A program made the position numbers and the translations under genes. Positions 25,521 to 34,035 of a stretch of 39,226 bases of DNA are shown piece by piece. Origin of the DNA: UBA7236 sp964638865 (GTDB taxonomy: Bacteria; Bacteroidota; Bacteroidia; Chitinophagales; BACL12); contig CAZXBG010000011.1 of assembly GCA_964638865.1 (NCBI GenBank), forward strand, positions 1 to 39,226. Reading direction: 5' to 3'. The notes under the pieces were generated by a model that had not been told where the DNA came from, searched no databases, and saw only the letters and a program-made list of their open reading frames with translations. Position 1 is the first letter of the stretch. Each line of letters starts with the position of its first letter.

Positions 25521-26345
25521 ATGGTGGAACAGCAGAAAACAGAACTATTTTTTCATGTTGGATTGGGGAAAACAGCGAGTACCTATCTTCAAAATAAGGT
25601 ATTTACCAAGTTTAAGGATCTGGTATATATACACCCAACTTCCTATAGAAAATATCAGAAAATTATTGATAGTAATATTGGAAAAAAAATTTTTATTTCC
25701 CGTGAAATGGATAGGCAATTAGAAAGGGAGGTAAAGAAATTTGCAGAAAAATATCCCGATACCAAGGCAATTCTTGTACTGCGAAGCAACGAACAATGGA
25801 TAGTATCTCAATACCGCAGATTTTTGAAAAACGGATATCCCTATACTTTTAAAGAATTTTTTGATGTTGAAAATGATCAGGGTTATTGGAAAATTCTAGA
25901 TGCTGCCTTTTATCCTAAAATTGAGATTCTGGAAAAATATTTTACACAAAAACCTTTGGTATTATTTTATGAAGATATGAGAAAGGATACTTTTGGTTTT
26001 ATTGATAAAATTGCAGAATATATCGGAGTTGAATATGATAAAAAAACTATTTCTTTAGAGCCTCATCACACTTCTTATGAAGAAAAACAATTAAAAGTGA
26101 TGCTTAAGGTAAGTAAATTTATTTTTACTAAAGACCCTAAATACACAGGCTCCTATTTTAATACCTGGATAAGAAGAAGATCGAGAATGTTGTTGTGTTA
26201 CATTATTCTGTATTCCGCATTATTAATTCCCGGATTTTTAATTTCGAAAAAACCGCTCATTGATAACGAAGAATTACTGAAAATAAAAAAGTATTATACC
26301 GACGATTGGGCGAGATGTGTGGGGTGGAACAGTAGGAATAATTGA
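25521..26345 (+). CDS. PAPS-dependent sulfotransferase family protein
   Basis: 274 aa with the two signatures of the family: the 5'-phosphosulfate loop HVGLGKTASTYLQ (K17) near the N-terminus and the 3'-phosphate site LRSNEQWIVSQYRR (R88, S95). It should move sulfate from PAPS to a hydroxyl of a lipid, glycan or small molecule, releasing PAP. A hydrophobic stretch at about 223-242 could be a membrane-associated helix, unusual so near the C-terminus. The acceptor is unknown. PAP removal would need an enzyme such as the CysQ domain at 4152-4934. ATG at 25521, divergent from the receptor gene. Confidence 0.85.
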   Translation: MVEQQKTELFFHVGLGKTASTYLQNKVFTKFKDLVYIHPTSYRKYQKIIDSNIGKKIFISREMDRQLEREVKKFAEKYPDTKAILVLRSNEQWIVSQYRRFLKNGYPYTFKEFFDVENDQGYWKILDAAFYPKIEILEKYFTQKPLVLFYEDMRKDTFGFIDKIAEYIGVEYDKKTISLEPHHTSYEEKQLKVMLKVSKFIFTKDPKYTGSYFNTWIRRRSRMLLCYIILYSALLIPGFLISKKPLIDNEELLKIKKYYTDDWARCVGWNSRNN

Positions 26346-26354
26346 CAATTGGAC

Positions 26355-26399
26355 CCTACCCACTCACCACTTACCACTCACCACTCATCAACTTCCACT
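26355..26399 (+). repeat. Degenerate ACTCACC heptamer repeat between convergent genes
   Basis: ACTCACCACT occurs at 26362-26371 and 26376-26385, with decayed units around it, in the 56-base gap between two convergent stop codons. The same heptamer forms the long tandem array at 39170-39226. Confidence 0.8.
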
Positions 26400-26401
26400 G
26401 A

Positions 26402-26902
26402 TTACTTCTTATTCGCTCTGATCATTTCTCCATAACCCATTTTTTGAGAAAGAGATTTTACGGCAAGCACAATTCTTTTGGTTTGAGTATCTGTTGTTTT
26501 TGCAGAATCAATCCATTTGGAAAAATATCTTTGGTGAGAAGCTGCAAGTGAATTAAAATATTCGAAGGCTTTAGGTTCGTCTTTAACACAAATAATAAAG
26601 TCTTTGTTAAAAATAAATGCTGCTCTGTCTTCCGTTAAATAAACATTTAATTCATATCCTGTTTTTTTTCCAATTATTTTTCTGATATCGGCATTTAATG
26701 CCATAATAAAATCTCCGCCACCCATTGGTAACAAAGCAAAACCTTTAATTGGATGTTCATCTAATTTTCCTTTTACACGGAAGGAAGTTTTTGCACCGGG
26801 TTTTATTTTTTCTATTATTTCCGACGAAATATCAATATAGGTCCATCCCGTTTTTTCGCCCTGCGAACCGAATTTTTTTATGATGGTTTTAAAGTGCACC
26901 AT
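26402..26902 (-). CDS. DUF1905 / YdeI-like (OmdA) protein
   Basis: 166 aa from the ATG at 26902. The N-terminal two thirds match DUF1905, a small beta-barrel (GWTYIDISSEIIEKI, VKGKLDEHPIKGFALLPMGGG, LNADIRKIIGKKTGYEL), and the C-terminus is the helical OmdA/YdeI part with the signature LAASHQRYFSKWIDSAKTTD followed by RIVLAVKSL. Cytoplasmic, function unproven; YdeI relatives are linked to stress and peptide resistance only by association. A 10-residue extension back to 26932 is possible but overlaps nothing conserved. Repeat units lie on both sides. Confidence 0.88.
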   Translation of the reverse strand: MVHFKTIIKKFGSQGEKTGWTYIDISSEIIEKIKPGAKTSFRVKGKLDEHPIKGFALLPMGGGDFIMALNADIRKIIGKKTGYELNVYLTEDRAAFIFNKDFIICVKDEPKAFEYFNSLAASHQRYFSKWIDSAKTTDTQTKRIVLAVKSLSQKMGYGEMIRANKK

Positions 26903-27220
26903 GAAGTATAGTTGAGGGATAAAATTAAGCAAATTGTTATGATGAAGGAAAAGGGATGGTGAATGGTGAGTGTATTCCAGCTTTGAAGATAAATTATTTT
27001 ACCATTGCATTGTGGAATTAAATAACGTAAAGTAAATCTGCCTAACTGATGTGCGCTCACGTTTCACCAAAAAGGAACCCGGATAACGATGATTGGACCG
27101 ATAAAATTGGATTTTATTTAAATAGATTCAATAAATTTTCGCAGAAAATTTAAGAACCATAAATCATAGCTCCCGCCTTTCGGATTCATGGATCACGGCT
27201 CACGACGAACCCTTCCCCGT
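26903..27220. other. Spacer with two short repeat families
   Basis: 318 bases with no supported gene. An inverted ACTCACC-type unit (GGTGAATGGTGAGTG) is at 26958-26972, and a CACGGCTCACGA unit (27194-27205) is the exact reverse complement of 39075-39086. The remainder is AT-rich and no terminator is obvious for either strand. Confidence 0.6.
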
Positions 27221-30200
27221 TTATCTTGAAATAATAAATGGCTCCGAATAGACAGACTTATTTCCGATAATTTGTATCAAATAACTACCAGAGGGAATTT
27301 CAGAAATATCAAAAAATAATTCTGTTTGTGAATTTCCATTCATTTTATCAGAAATAATTTTATTCCCTAACATATCGAAAATTTCAATCCATTCCATATC
27401 CTCAGTATTGGAAATTGTAATTGTTAAATAATACATTGCCGGATTTGGATACAATGTTATTCTTATATTCTCCTCCAACCCTTCAATTGCCTGGCAAATT
27501 GTCACTTCAATTTCTTTAGTGGAAATACTTGTGCAACCATTAACGTCTGTAACGGTGTAAGTAATTAAATGTATACCCAAACCTGCAATTGCAGGGTCAA
27601 ATATATTATCTGAAACTCCTGTTCCGCTGTATGTTCCTCCGACAGGCGTTGCATTTAATTCGAACGCCTCTATATCAGAGCAAATAGTTTCCGGTAGAAT
27701 AAATTCGATTACGGGTGCTTCCAATAATTCGATAATTATTTCATCGGTATCGGTGCAACTGAACGAATTTGTTACAATCACAAAGTAAGTTCCGCTTTCC
27801 TCAGCAATGATAGTTGCCGTATTTTCACCCGTACTCCAATTGTAAGTGCAAAGAGCAGTTGTTGCATCTAAAATTACTTCTACGTTCTCACAAGAAATAA
27901 TATCAGGTCCAAGGTTTACAACCGGTGATACATATATTTCTACTTCTACTTCGTCAGTTTGGTAACATCCTAGAATATTGTAAACAGTAACAGAATAAAT
28001 TCCTGCATCTGTTACTGTAATTGTTGAAGTAGTTTCGCCGGTACTCCATAAATAGCTGCAATCAGCATTTGTTGCATCCAAAACAACAGCACCTCCATCA
28101 CAAAAAGAAATATCAGATCCGAGTGCTACAACAGGAATCGGCACAATATCCACATTAATAAAATCGGTATAACTGCAACCGAAAATATTTGTTACCTCCA
28201 CCCAATAAATTGCATCTTCAATAATTGAAATTGTAGCGGTATTTTCACCGGTACTCCACAAATAAGTGCAATCAGCAGTTGTTGCATTTAATAAAACAGT
28301 TTCTCCCTCACATACGGAAACATCTGCGCCTAGATCAACAATTGGAGAAGGATTTAATTCAACAGTAACAATATCAGTATCGGTACATCCTCCAATATTT
28401 GTTACAAGAACGGAATATGTTCCTGCATCAGTAACTATAATAGTTGCAGATGTTGCTCCGGTGTTCCATAAATAATTACTTGCAGGATTTGTAGCATTTA
28501 AAATAAGTGAATCACCATCACATAAACCAATGTCTTCACCAAGATCTACAACAGGGGAAGCATCGATTGTAACTTCCACTTCATCGGTTTCGGCACAACC
28601 GAAATTATTTGTTACGGCAACTGTGTATGTTCCTTCCTCAGTTACAGTTATTGAAGCAGTTGTGGCACCAGTGCTCCATAGATATGTGGAGAGGGGAGAG
28701 GTAACATCAAAAACAACGGAACCTCCGTCGCAAAAATTTACATCGTCACCAAGATCAACAATAGGAGCCGGGTTTGCAATTATATTTACATTATCGGATG
28801 CTGAGCATCCAAATATATTTGTTACATCCACAGAATAAATTGCTGTACTGTTCACGAAAATTGTCTGCGTGGTTGCACCTGTACTCCAAAGATATTCTGA
28901 ACCTGCATTTTCTGCATCAAGAATAATTCCTTCATTTGTACAAATCTGAATAGTATTTCCAATATTAACGATAGGTGTTGCATTTATTGTAACATTTATT
29001 ACATCACTATCAGTACAAATAAATCCATTTGTAACAACAACACTGTAATTCCCAGTAACAGTTACATTAATTGTTTGCGTAACAGCGCCTGTATTCCATA
29101 AATAGGAAGAGCCTGGATTACCGGCATTTAATGTTACAGTTTCGCCTGAGCAGGCTATAATATCTGCACCAAGATTCACATTAGGCGCGGGATTTACCGT
29201 TACATTAATAACATCGGTAGCACTACAGCCTGATGCATCAGTAATAGTTACACTGTAAGTTCCGGTTGCAGTTATATTAATAGTTTGTGTAGTTGCACCG
29301 GTGCTCCATAAATACGTTGCACCAATATTTTCAGCATCAAGGGTCAATATTTCGCCTGAACAAATTGTTGTATTCGGACCAAGATTTACGACAGGTGTAT
29401 TAATGGAGAGGTGTGTAGTTACGATTGAATCACATCCTTCCACAGGAGTGTAATAATCGTAATAATCACCCGGTTCTGTTTGAAATGCACCTTCAGCAAA
29501 ATAGCTGTCGCCTTCGCAAATTGCCACATCATTATTAATAGTATAGGTAGTGCAATATTTTGCAAGAAATCCATCCCAACCTGTAAATGCACTGCTCATA
29601 TTAAACACTTCCGCTCCTGGATCAAAATCAACAATGGCATCAAAAAAACCACAAATAATATCAGCACCCGTATTATCTATTATTAAACCATTTCCCCAAT
29701 CACTCAATGTGCCTCCAATCATTTCTGCGGAGGAAAAGGAACCGTCGTTATTCCATTCCGTTTTAAAAATATCGGTATATCCGTTTGAGGTTAAATTATA
29801 TGTGGCAACGGAAGGATCAAAATCAGCAGTTTGTTCAAATACGCCGGTCATGTGAATTCTCCCGGACGCATTTATTTTTAGTGAGGAGACCTGTTGATAT
29901 CCTAAACCTCCAAATCCATTTCCCCAAACAAATGCACCGGTTGAAGCATTCAATTTAACAACAAAGGCATCAATATATCCTGCCGAAACAATATTATTAA
30001 CCCCACCACCGGGATCAGCATCAATTGTCCCTTCAAAAAAACCTCCAACAATTACAGAAGATGTTGTTTCATCATACGCAATTGTTGTTCCCTGCTCCGA
30101 ATTATTTCCTGATATTGTTCCTGCCCATTGATAAATTCCGCTATTATTTAATTTTAAAACAAAACAATCTGCATCAAAACCCGCTGCGATTAAATTATTA

Positions 30201-30970
30201 ACGCCAACACCGGGATTAAAATCTACGGTTCCCCAAAACAATCCTGTAAAATATAAATTATTATCGGGATCTATCGTCATATTATTTCCATAAAAGGAAC
30301 TCATTAATAATGCATAATTAAATGTACCGTTGTTATTCAATTTTAATAAAAAATCGGAACCGCTCACCCCTGCAGTTAAATTAAAAGTTCCTGCTCCGGG
30401 ATTAAAATCAACGGTATTCTGAAAATATCCAAATAAAAACGGATCACCATTGGAATCGAGATCGAAACCATAATTTTGTTCAGTTCCTGTTCCGCCTATC
30501 TTAACTGCCCATACCAGATCACCTGAAGCGTTATATTTTCCACAAAAAATATCATCTCCTCCGGCAGAAATAAGGTTGGAAACCCCAACACCGGGATCCA
30601 TATCCATAGTCCCGTTGAAGTAGCCAAAAATGAATACATTTCCTGTTTCATCCGTTTTGATAACAGAGGAAGTTTGAAATCCTAGTCCTCCTATCTGTAT
30701 TCCCCAAACAAAATCACCTGCGCTATTCAGTTTAACAATAGCCACATCCAGAGACCCAAAGGAGTTGAAATTCAGAGTTCCGAGGCCGGGGTTTACGTCT
30801 ACATCGTCCCAGAAATTGACGTTTGAAAAAATATTGTCATCGGTGTCAACAGCTAGTGAACCCACTGTTTGGGCATCGTTTCCGTGAAATTGTTTGGCAA
30901 GAACAAGGCTTTGGGCGTTTGTTAAAAGGGTATTGAGCAGCAAAAAAGCGAAGAGTAAAGTTTTGTGCAT
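27221..30970 (-). CDS. Large T9SS-exported protein with beta-propeller and eight Ig/PKD-like repeats
   Basis: 1249 aa. Signal peptide of about 19 residues; residues 20-about 470 contain seven SBBP-type repeats of about 66 aa, each with D-x-[ND]-P-G-x-G-x-x-N and an aromatic strand such as VKLNSAGDFVW, so probably one seven-bladed propeller. Residues 470-525 are a short cysteine-bearing linker (AICEGDSYF ... PVEGCDSIV). Then eight tandem 70-aa repeats (about 526-1086), a divergent ninth, and a type A T9SS sorting domain at 1165-1249 (YPNPAMYYLTI ... ISEIPSGSYLIQI). It should leave the cell through T9SS and be fixed to the surface or released. Likely an adhesin or stalk-like protein; ligand unknown. 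Monocistronic. Confidence 0.93.
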   Translation of the reverse strand: MHKTLLFAFLLLNTLLTNAQSLVLAKQFHGNDAQTVGSLAVDTDDNIFSNVNFWDDVDVNPGLGTLNFNSFGSLDVAIVKLNSAGDFVWGIQIGGLGFQTSSVIKTDETGNVFIFGYFNGTMDMDPGVGVSNLISAGGDDIFCGKYNASGDLVWAVKIGGTGTEQNYGFDLDSNGDPFLFGYFQNTVDFNPGAGTFNLTAGVSGSDFLLKLNNNGTFNYALLMSSFYGNNMTIDPDNNLYFTGLFWGTVDFNPGVGVNNLIAAGFDADCFVLKLNNSGIYQWAGTISGNNSEQGTTIAYDETTSSVIVGGFFEGTIDADPGGGVNNIVSAGYIDAFVVKLNASTGAFVWGNGFGGLGYQQVSSLKINASGRIHMTGVFEQTADFDPSVATYNLTSNGYTDIFKTEWNNDGSFSSAEMIGGTLSDWGNGLIIDNTGADIICGFFDAIVDFDPGAEVFNMSSAFTGWDGFLAKYCTTYTINNDVAICEGDSYFAEGAFQTEPGDYYDYYTPVEGCDSIVTTHLSINTPVVNLGPNTTICSGEILTLDAENIGATYLWSTGATTQTINITATGTYSVTITDASGCSATDVINVTVNPAPNVNLGADIIACSGETVTLNAGNPGSSYLWNTGAVTQTINVTVTGNYSVVVTNGFICTDSDVINVTINATPIVNIGNTIQICTNEGIILDAENAGSEYLWSTGATTQTIFVNSTAIYSVDVTNIFGCSASDNVNIIANPAPIVDLGDDVNFCDGGSVVFDVTSPLSTYLWSTGATTASITVTEEGTYTVAVTNNFGCAETDEVEVTIDASPVVDLGEDIGLCDGDSLILNATNPASNYLWNTGATSATIIVTDAGTYSVLVTNIGGCTDTDIVTVELNPSPIVDLGADVSVCEGETVLLNATTADCTYLWSTGENTATISIIEDAIYWVEVTNIFGCSYTDFINVDIVPIPVVALGSDISFCDGGAVVLDATNADCSYLWSTGETTSTITVTDAGIYSVTVYNILGCYQTDEVEVEIYVSPVVNLGPDIISCENVEVILDATTALCTYNWSTGENTATIIAEESGTYFVIVTNSFSCTDTDEIIIELLEAPVIEFILPETICSDIEAFELNATPVGGTYSGTGVSDNIFDPAIAGLGIHLITYTVTDVNGCTSISTKEIEVTICQAIEGLEENIRITLYPNPAMYYLTITISNTEDMEWIEIFDMLGNKIISDKMNGNSQTELFFDISEIPSGSYLIQIIGNKSVYSEPFIISR
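27714..29393 (-). repeat. Eight in-frame 210-bp (70-aa) coding repeats
   Basis: Consecutive units of 70 codons with the pattern V-x-LG-x-D-x-x-x-C-x-G-x-x-x-x-L-x-A, YLWSTGATT, TI-x-VT-x-x-GTYSV-x-VTN, GC-x-x-TD. Every unit keeps the two cysteines in the C-x-G and GC-x-x-T positions, probably a disulfide; units 6-8 carry a third cysteine before the YLW strand. All units have the same length, which points to tandem duplication under structural constraint. Confidence 0.92.
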
Positions 30971-31204
30971 ATTACAATTTTAGAGTTGAAGGTTTCTTCG
31001 GGAGCCAAATAGTGTGCCAGTATAGAATGGAAATTTTTTATTATTTTTACTGTTGCAAAGGAGTAAGGTTTTAGCAACTATAAAGATACGCAGATGCCTA
31101 TACATTCCTATCGAATACAAATGGACCTATAAAATTTTAGGGTATTAATATCGTTAACTCTTTTAAAAATAGCAGTTATATTAAATAATAAAATATTAAA
31201 TAGA

Positions 31205-31606
31205 ATGAAAAAATTAACAAATCTCCTTTCGTTTGCCCTTGTGATCACCTTTATTTCAGCATCTGCGGTTTCAAATGCTGCAACCTCGCCTGAAGGAACT
31301 GAACCCTTTTTTAAAACCTGGAATATCTCCGGTGAAATTGTTGCAGGTGTTCAACAAGCACCTGAAGCCATAATGGCAGGTGATCAACTCATTATTAATA
31401 TAGATAATACTATTAGTGTTACATTCAACGGTGTTACCTTTGCCGGAACTTATGTATTGGTTGGTGGAAATACCTGGTTATCTATTTCACTTATCGATGG
31501 AAGTTCATTGCGATTAAAAGTTTTGAGTATTTCAGAAACTACTTTACAGGTGGAACATATTAATGCGGAATCGGTACATCGCATTTTTGTTTTCACAGCT
31601 TTGTAA
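31205..31606 (+). CDS. Small secreted protein of unknown function
   Basis: 133 aa. Residues 1-about 25 are a signal peptide (MKKLTNLLSFALVITFISAS, cleavage near SNA-A). The mature 107 aa are predicted all-beta with a repeating hydrophobic pattern (WNISGEIVAG, LIINIDNTISVTF, GNTWLSISLIDG, LRLKVLSISETTLQVEHIN). This looks like a lipocalin-like small barrel, but I recognise no family and the call is inference. No cysteine, no T9SS tail. Its terminator is shared with the convergent dioxygenase gene. Confidence 0.75.
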   Translation: MKKLTNLLSFALVITFISASAVSNAATSPEGTEPFFKTWNISGEIVAGVQQAPEAIMAGDQLIINIDNTISVTFNGVTFAGTYVLVGGNTWLSISLIDGSSLRLKVLSISETTLQVEHINAESVHRIFVFTAL

Positions 31607-31622
31607 ATTATAAATTTAAACT

Positions 31623-31661
31623 AAAATGCCCGCAACTGAATTAATTCAGTGCGGGCATTTT
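31623..31661. terminator. Bidirectional terminator between convergent genes
   Basis: Long near-perfect inverted repeat: AAAATGCCCGC (31623-31633) with GCGGGCATTTT (31651-31661), extended by ACTGAATT/AATTCAGT with one unpaired A. The A-rich 5' flank and T-rich 3' flank let it work for both the gene ending at 31606 and the one ending at 31674. Confidence 0.85.
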
Positions 31662-31673
31662 AATTGTATTCCA

Positions 31674-32696
31674 TTAATTTATTGTAAGCATTTTCACTTG
31701 CATAAATTTTCCTGCAGCATTTAGGGTTGTTAATTGGTATGCATAATTACCTGCAGCAAGATTAGAATATTTATTCATATCCACCTTACATGTATGATTA
31801 CCGGCATCCAGTTTTTCATTCAATAATTCCGCTACTTTAATTCCCATTAAATTAAATAATTCAATTTTTACTTCAGCCGGAAACATTAATGTAAATGAAA
31901 TTGCTGTTTCACTGTGAAAAGGATTCGGATAATTAGGTAAAAGTTTAAACTGTCCCCCGGTTTCCGGAGTAATATCTATCAAACCTGTTGCGGGTTCATC
32001 AATGCCAATTGTAATTGTGCCATCGTAACCCCCCGTAACTAAATTAGGTGTGAGTGTCAACAGCTGATCTTCATAACCATCAGCAAATACGCCGTCATCA
32101 GATGTGGTTTCCACAGTTGTATTCTGTCCTTTCGCAACATATAATGGAGAATCATACACCAATGTATTTATAACATCGGGAAATGCCATTTGTGATGTAG
32201 CACTCAATACATTACTTAAAAAAACCTGAAAATGATTATGCGTAGTTCGTCCCGGATACCATCCCGGATATATAGTTTTAAATTTTACCTGGCCATTAAC
32301 ATCGGTTATCTGTATTCCTCTGCAAAAAGTTTCCCCGGTGGTGTCGCTGCCCGGCTGCACAAATCCGGAATAAACTCCATCCTTATCAGTTTGCCAGAGA
32401 TCAATGCGCGCATTTGTAATTGGATTACAATCATCTTGTATACTTACTATCGTAATTGTAAGATCTAATTGCATACCGGGTTTGCCTTCTGTAATATCTG
32501 TGCGAAAATAACTCTCCTCGTCACTGAGATCAAGTGGGTAAGGACCGGCAGTTTCATGCGGAATTAAAACGCAATCCACTCCTAATTTTTTGTAATAATT
32601 TTTATTCGGTTTAATGGCTGCATTCGATTTATTAATTGGAATTATCGAACCTAATCCGGCTAAGCCCAGGCCTTTGAGGAAAGATTTTCTTTGCAT
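31674..32696 (-). CDS. Intradiol ring-cleavage dioxygenase-like protein with T9SS sorting domain
   Basis: 340 aa. N-terminus QRKSFLKGLGLAGLGS resembles a Tat signal but has R-K in place of R-R. Residues about 45-245 are the intradiol dioxygenase fold: TAGPYPLD, RIDLWQTDKDGVYSG and YPGWYPGRTTHNHFQV. By alignment with catechol dioxygenases the non-haem Fe(III) ligands would be Y109, Y147, H153 and H155; all are present. Residues about 255-340 are a T9SS type A sorting domain (LLPNYPNPFHSETAISF, then LAAGNYAYQLTT). It is thus probably a surface or extracellular iron enzyme acting on catechol-like substrates; the true substrate is unknown. Promoter -7 box at 32714. Confidence 0.9.
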   Translation of the reverse strand: MQRKSFLKGLGLAGLGSIIPINKSNAAIKPNKNYYKKLGVDCVLIPHETAGPYPLDLSDEESYFRTDITEGKPGMQLDLTITIVSIQDDCNPITNARIDLWQTDKDGVYSGFVQPGSDTTGETFCRGIQITDVNGQVKFKTIYPGWYPGRTTHNHFQVFLSNVLSATSQMAFPDVINTLVYDSPLYVAKGQNTTVETTSDDGVFADGYEDQLLTLTPNLVTGGYDGTITIGIDEPATGLIDITPETGGQFKLLPNYPNPFHSETAISFTLMFPAEVKIELFNLMGIKVAELLNEKLDAGNHTCKVDMNKYSNLAAGNYAYQLTTLNAAGKFMQVKMLTIN

Positions 32697-32713
32697 ATTA
32701 AAAGTTTATTTAA

Positions 32714-32721
32714 CAAATTTA
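32714..32721 (-). promoter_or_regulatory. -7 box (TAAATTTG) of the dioxygenase gene
   Basis: Exact TAnnTTTG on the minus strand, with 17 bases between it and the ATG at 32696. The -33 region is weak. Confidence 0.5.
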
Positions 32722-32965
32722 AAGTATTTAAGTGAAACTGTGGCATGTGAAATTAATATGAATTTTTTGTGACAATGGCAATAGGAGATAGGCGTAGAAC
32801 AAAGGAAAACAGGAGCGTTACAAATTGTTTATTGTTCTTTGACATTTACCCATTTTTATTCGGAAGGAGAGTTCATGTTTTGATAATTTAATTTTTTTAA
32901 ACAATATTATTTCTGCTCATTCGACTTACCAGGAGATAATTAATTATTTAACTAAAAATTGTATT

Positions 32966-33361
32966 ATGTATTACAATGAAACAAGCGCCGCAAAAGGCGC
33001 ACACGGAAGCAGTTCGCGGCATATGCTTTACCGTTCAATGGAAAGAGCCGCAGTAAACATTTACCGGACCGAGAACAGCTTTGAAATGCTTGTTTTTGCA
33101 CCGGGTCGTATTCGCGAACATTTTGGAGTTGACCTTGCAGGAGGTGAACTTACAGTGTCTTACAAACCACCTGAAGGGTTCCCAAGACCGGAGTGGATTC
33201 GCAGAGAATACAGCCGTGGTGGATTTACGCGTAATTTCAGTCTTGGTGCTGCTATCGATGGCAAAACCATTACAGCAAAATACGAGGACGGTGTATTGCA
33301 TATTCATTTGCCTTTGCTTGAAGGGGAAGCTACTGAAAAGCAGAAAATTAATGTGCAGTAA
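32966..33361 (+). CDS. Small heat-shock protein (Hsp20/alpha-crystallin)
   Basis: 131 aa, ATP-independent holdase chaperone. After a flexible N-terminus of about 25 aa, the alpha-crystallin domain runs from about 30 to 120: AVNIYRTENSFEMLVFAPG, GGELTVSYK, RREYSRGGFTRNFSLG and the signature YEDGVLHIHLP. The C-terminal I-x-V anchoring motif is present as KINV. The gene looks more GC-rich than its neighbours, which could reflect expression-linked codon use or transfer. ATG start. No clear heat-shock operator (CIRCE-like inverted repeat) is visible upstream. Confidence 0.93.
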   Translation: MYYNETSAAKGAHGSSSRHMLYRSMERAAVNIYRTENSFEMLVFAPGRIREHFGVDLAGGELTVSYKPPEGFPRPEWIRREYSRGGFTRNFSLGAAIDGKTITAKYEDGVLHIHLPLLEGEATEKQKINVQ

Positions 33362-33383
33362 TTAATTAACCATTAAAAATTAC

Positions 33384-33416
33384 AGCCGCCTGCGCTAAAG
33401 CAGGCGGCTTTTTTTA
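33384..33416 (+). terminator. Rho-independent terminator after hsp20
   Basis: Perfect ten-base GC-rich stem AGCCGCCTGC (33384-33393) with GCAGGCGGCT (33400-33409), six-base loop, and eight T. Confidence 0.92.
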
Positions 33417-33584
33417 TTTGTTCAATTTCCTTTCTTTTGTTTTTTATTCTGTATTTAAAGATGTATTTTTGGTGTTAAAACAAGATTTTGAACATATGTT
33501 GTGCTGATAAATAAGAATTGCTCCTCAAACAGAGGAGCCGGTCGCATTTATAGTGGACAGGTTTTTTTATAATAAATTTTGGAC

Positions 33585-34004
33585 TTATTTTTTGTCGGCC
33601 CAATATTTTTTTCCATAAGCGCAGAAAATTTCTTCTCCTGCTGCAATTTTTTTCCTCGCCAATAAACAAATATTTTGTTGTTCGTCCATTACTATTTCTG
33701 CATTGTTTTTAAATGCAGATTTAATTGTTCCTTCGGCGTCGTTTGCGAATCCGGCTAAACACTTTGAATTATTAGTATCCAAAATGTTTCCATTCGGTAG
33801 CTTTAAAAAATAGGCGTTTTCTCCTTTATCTACTCTTTTTTTCGATTGTTTGGAATTTAAGGTTTCTCCTTTGAATATTGCTATTATTTCCGAACGGTGA
33901 ATTGTAATAGCCGTAAATAAACCTAAACCTGCATTTGCGATCTGAGAATTTTGAGTATATAAATAATCTGATTCCGCGGCTTCTATTTTCTGGGGAATTT
34001 CCAT
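33585..34004 (-). CDS. Small SET-domain protein, probable lysine methyltransferase
   Basis: 139 aa that are almost only a SET domain: S-x-I-x-N-AGLGLFTA (residues 20-31), IIAIFKGE, an aromatic NAYFLKL strand, the pseudoknot pair CLAGFANDAE and FKNNAEI, and the closing IAAGEEIFCAYGKKYW with the catalytic-type tyrosine. This arrangement is what a functional SAM-dependent protein lysine methyltransferase needs. No flanking pre- or post-SET domain, as in many bacterial forms. The substrate is unknown. It ends 179 bases from the Hsp20 stop codon, facing it, and lies downstream of the serine hydrolase gene with 31 bases between. Confidence 0.88.
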   Translation of the reverse strand: MEIPQKIEAAESDYLYTQNSQIANAGLGLFTAITIHRSEIIAIFKGETLNSKQSKKRVDKGENAYFLKLPNGNILDTNNSKCLAGFANDAEGTIKSAFKNNAEIVMDEQQNICLLARKKIAAGEEIFCAYGKKYWADKK

Positions 34005-34035
34005 TAATCCGTTTTTAGTATTTTATTAACGAAAA

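Noticed and set aside
28266..29855. Several plus-strand ORFs of 68-102 codons
   Set aside because: They lie opposite the 70-aa repeat gene and arise from its biased, repeated codons; no start context or family features.
33081..33365. Overlapping 94-codon ORF within hsp20
   Set aside because: Alternative frame of the Hsp20 gene, whose own frame has a full alpha-crystallin domain.
33520..33538. Hairpin GCTCCTC/GAGGAGC as terminator of the SET gene
   Set aside because: The stem is perfect, but neither strand has a T run after it, so I do not call a terminator.
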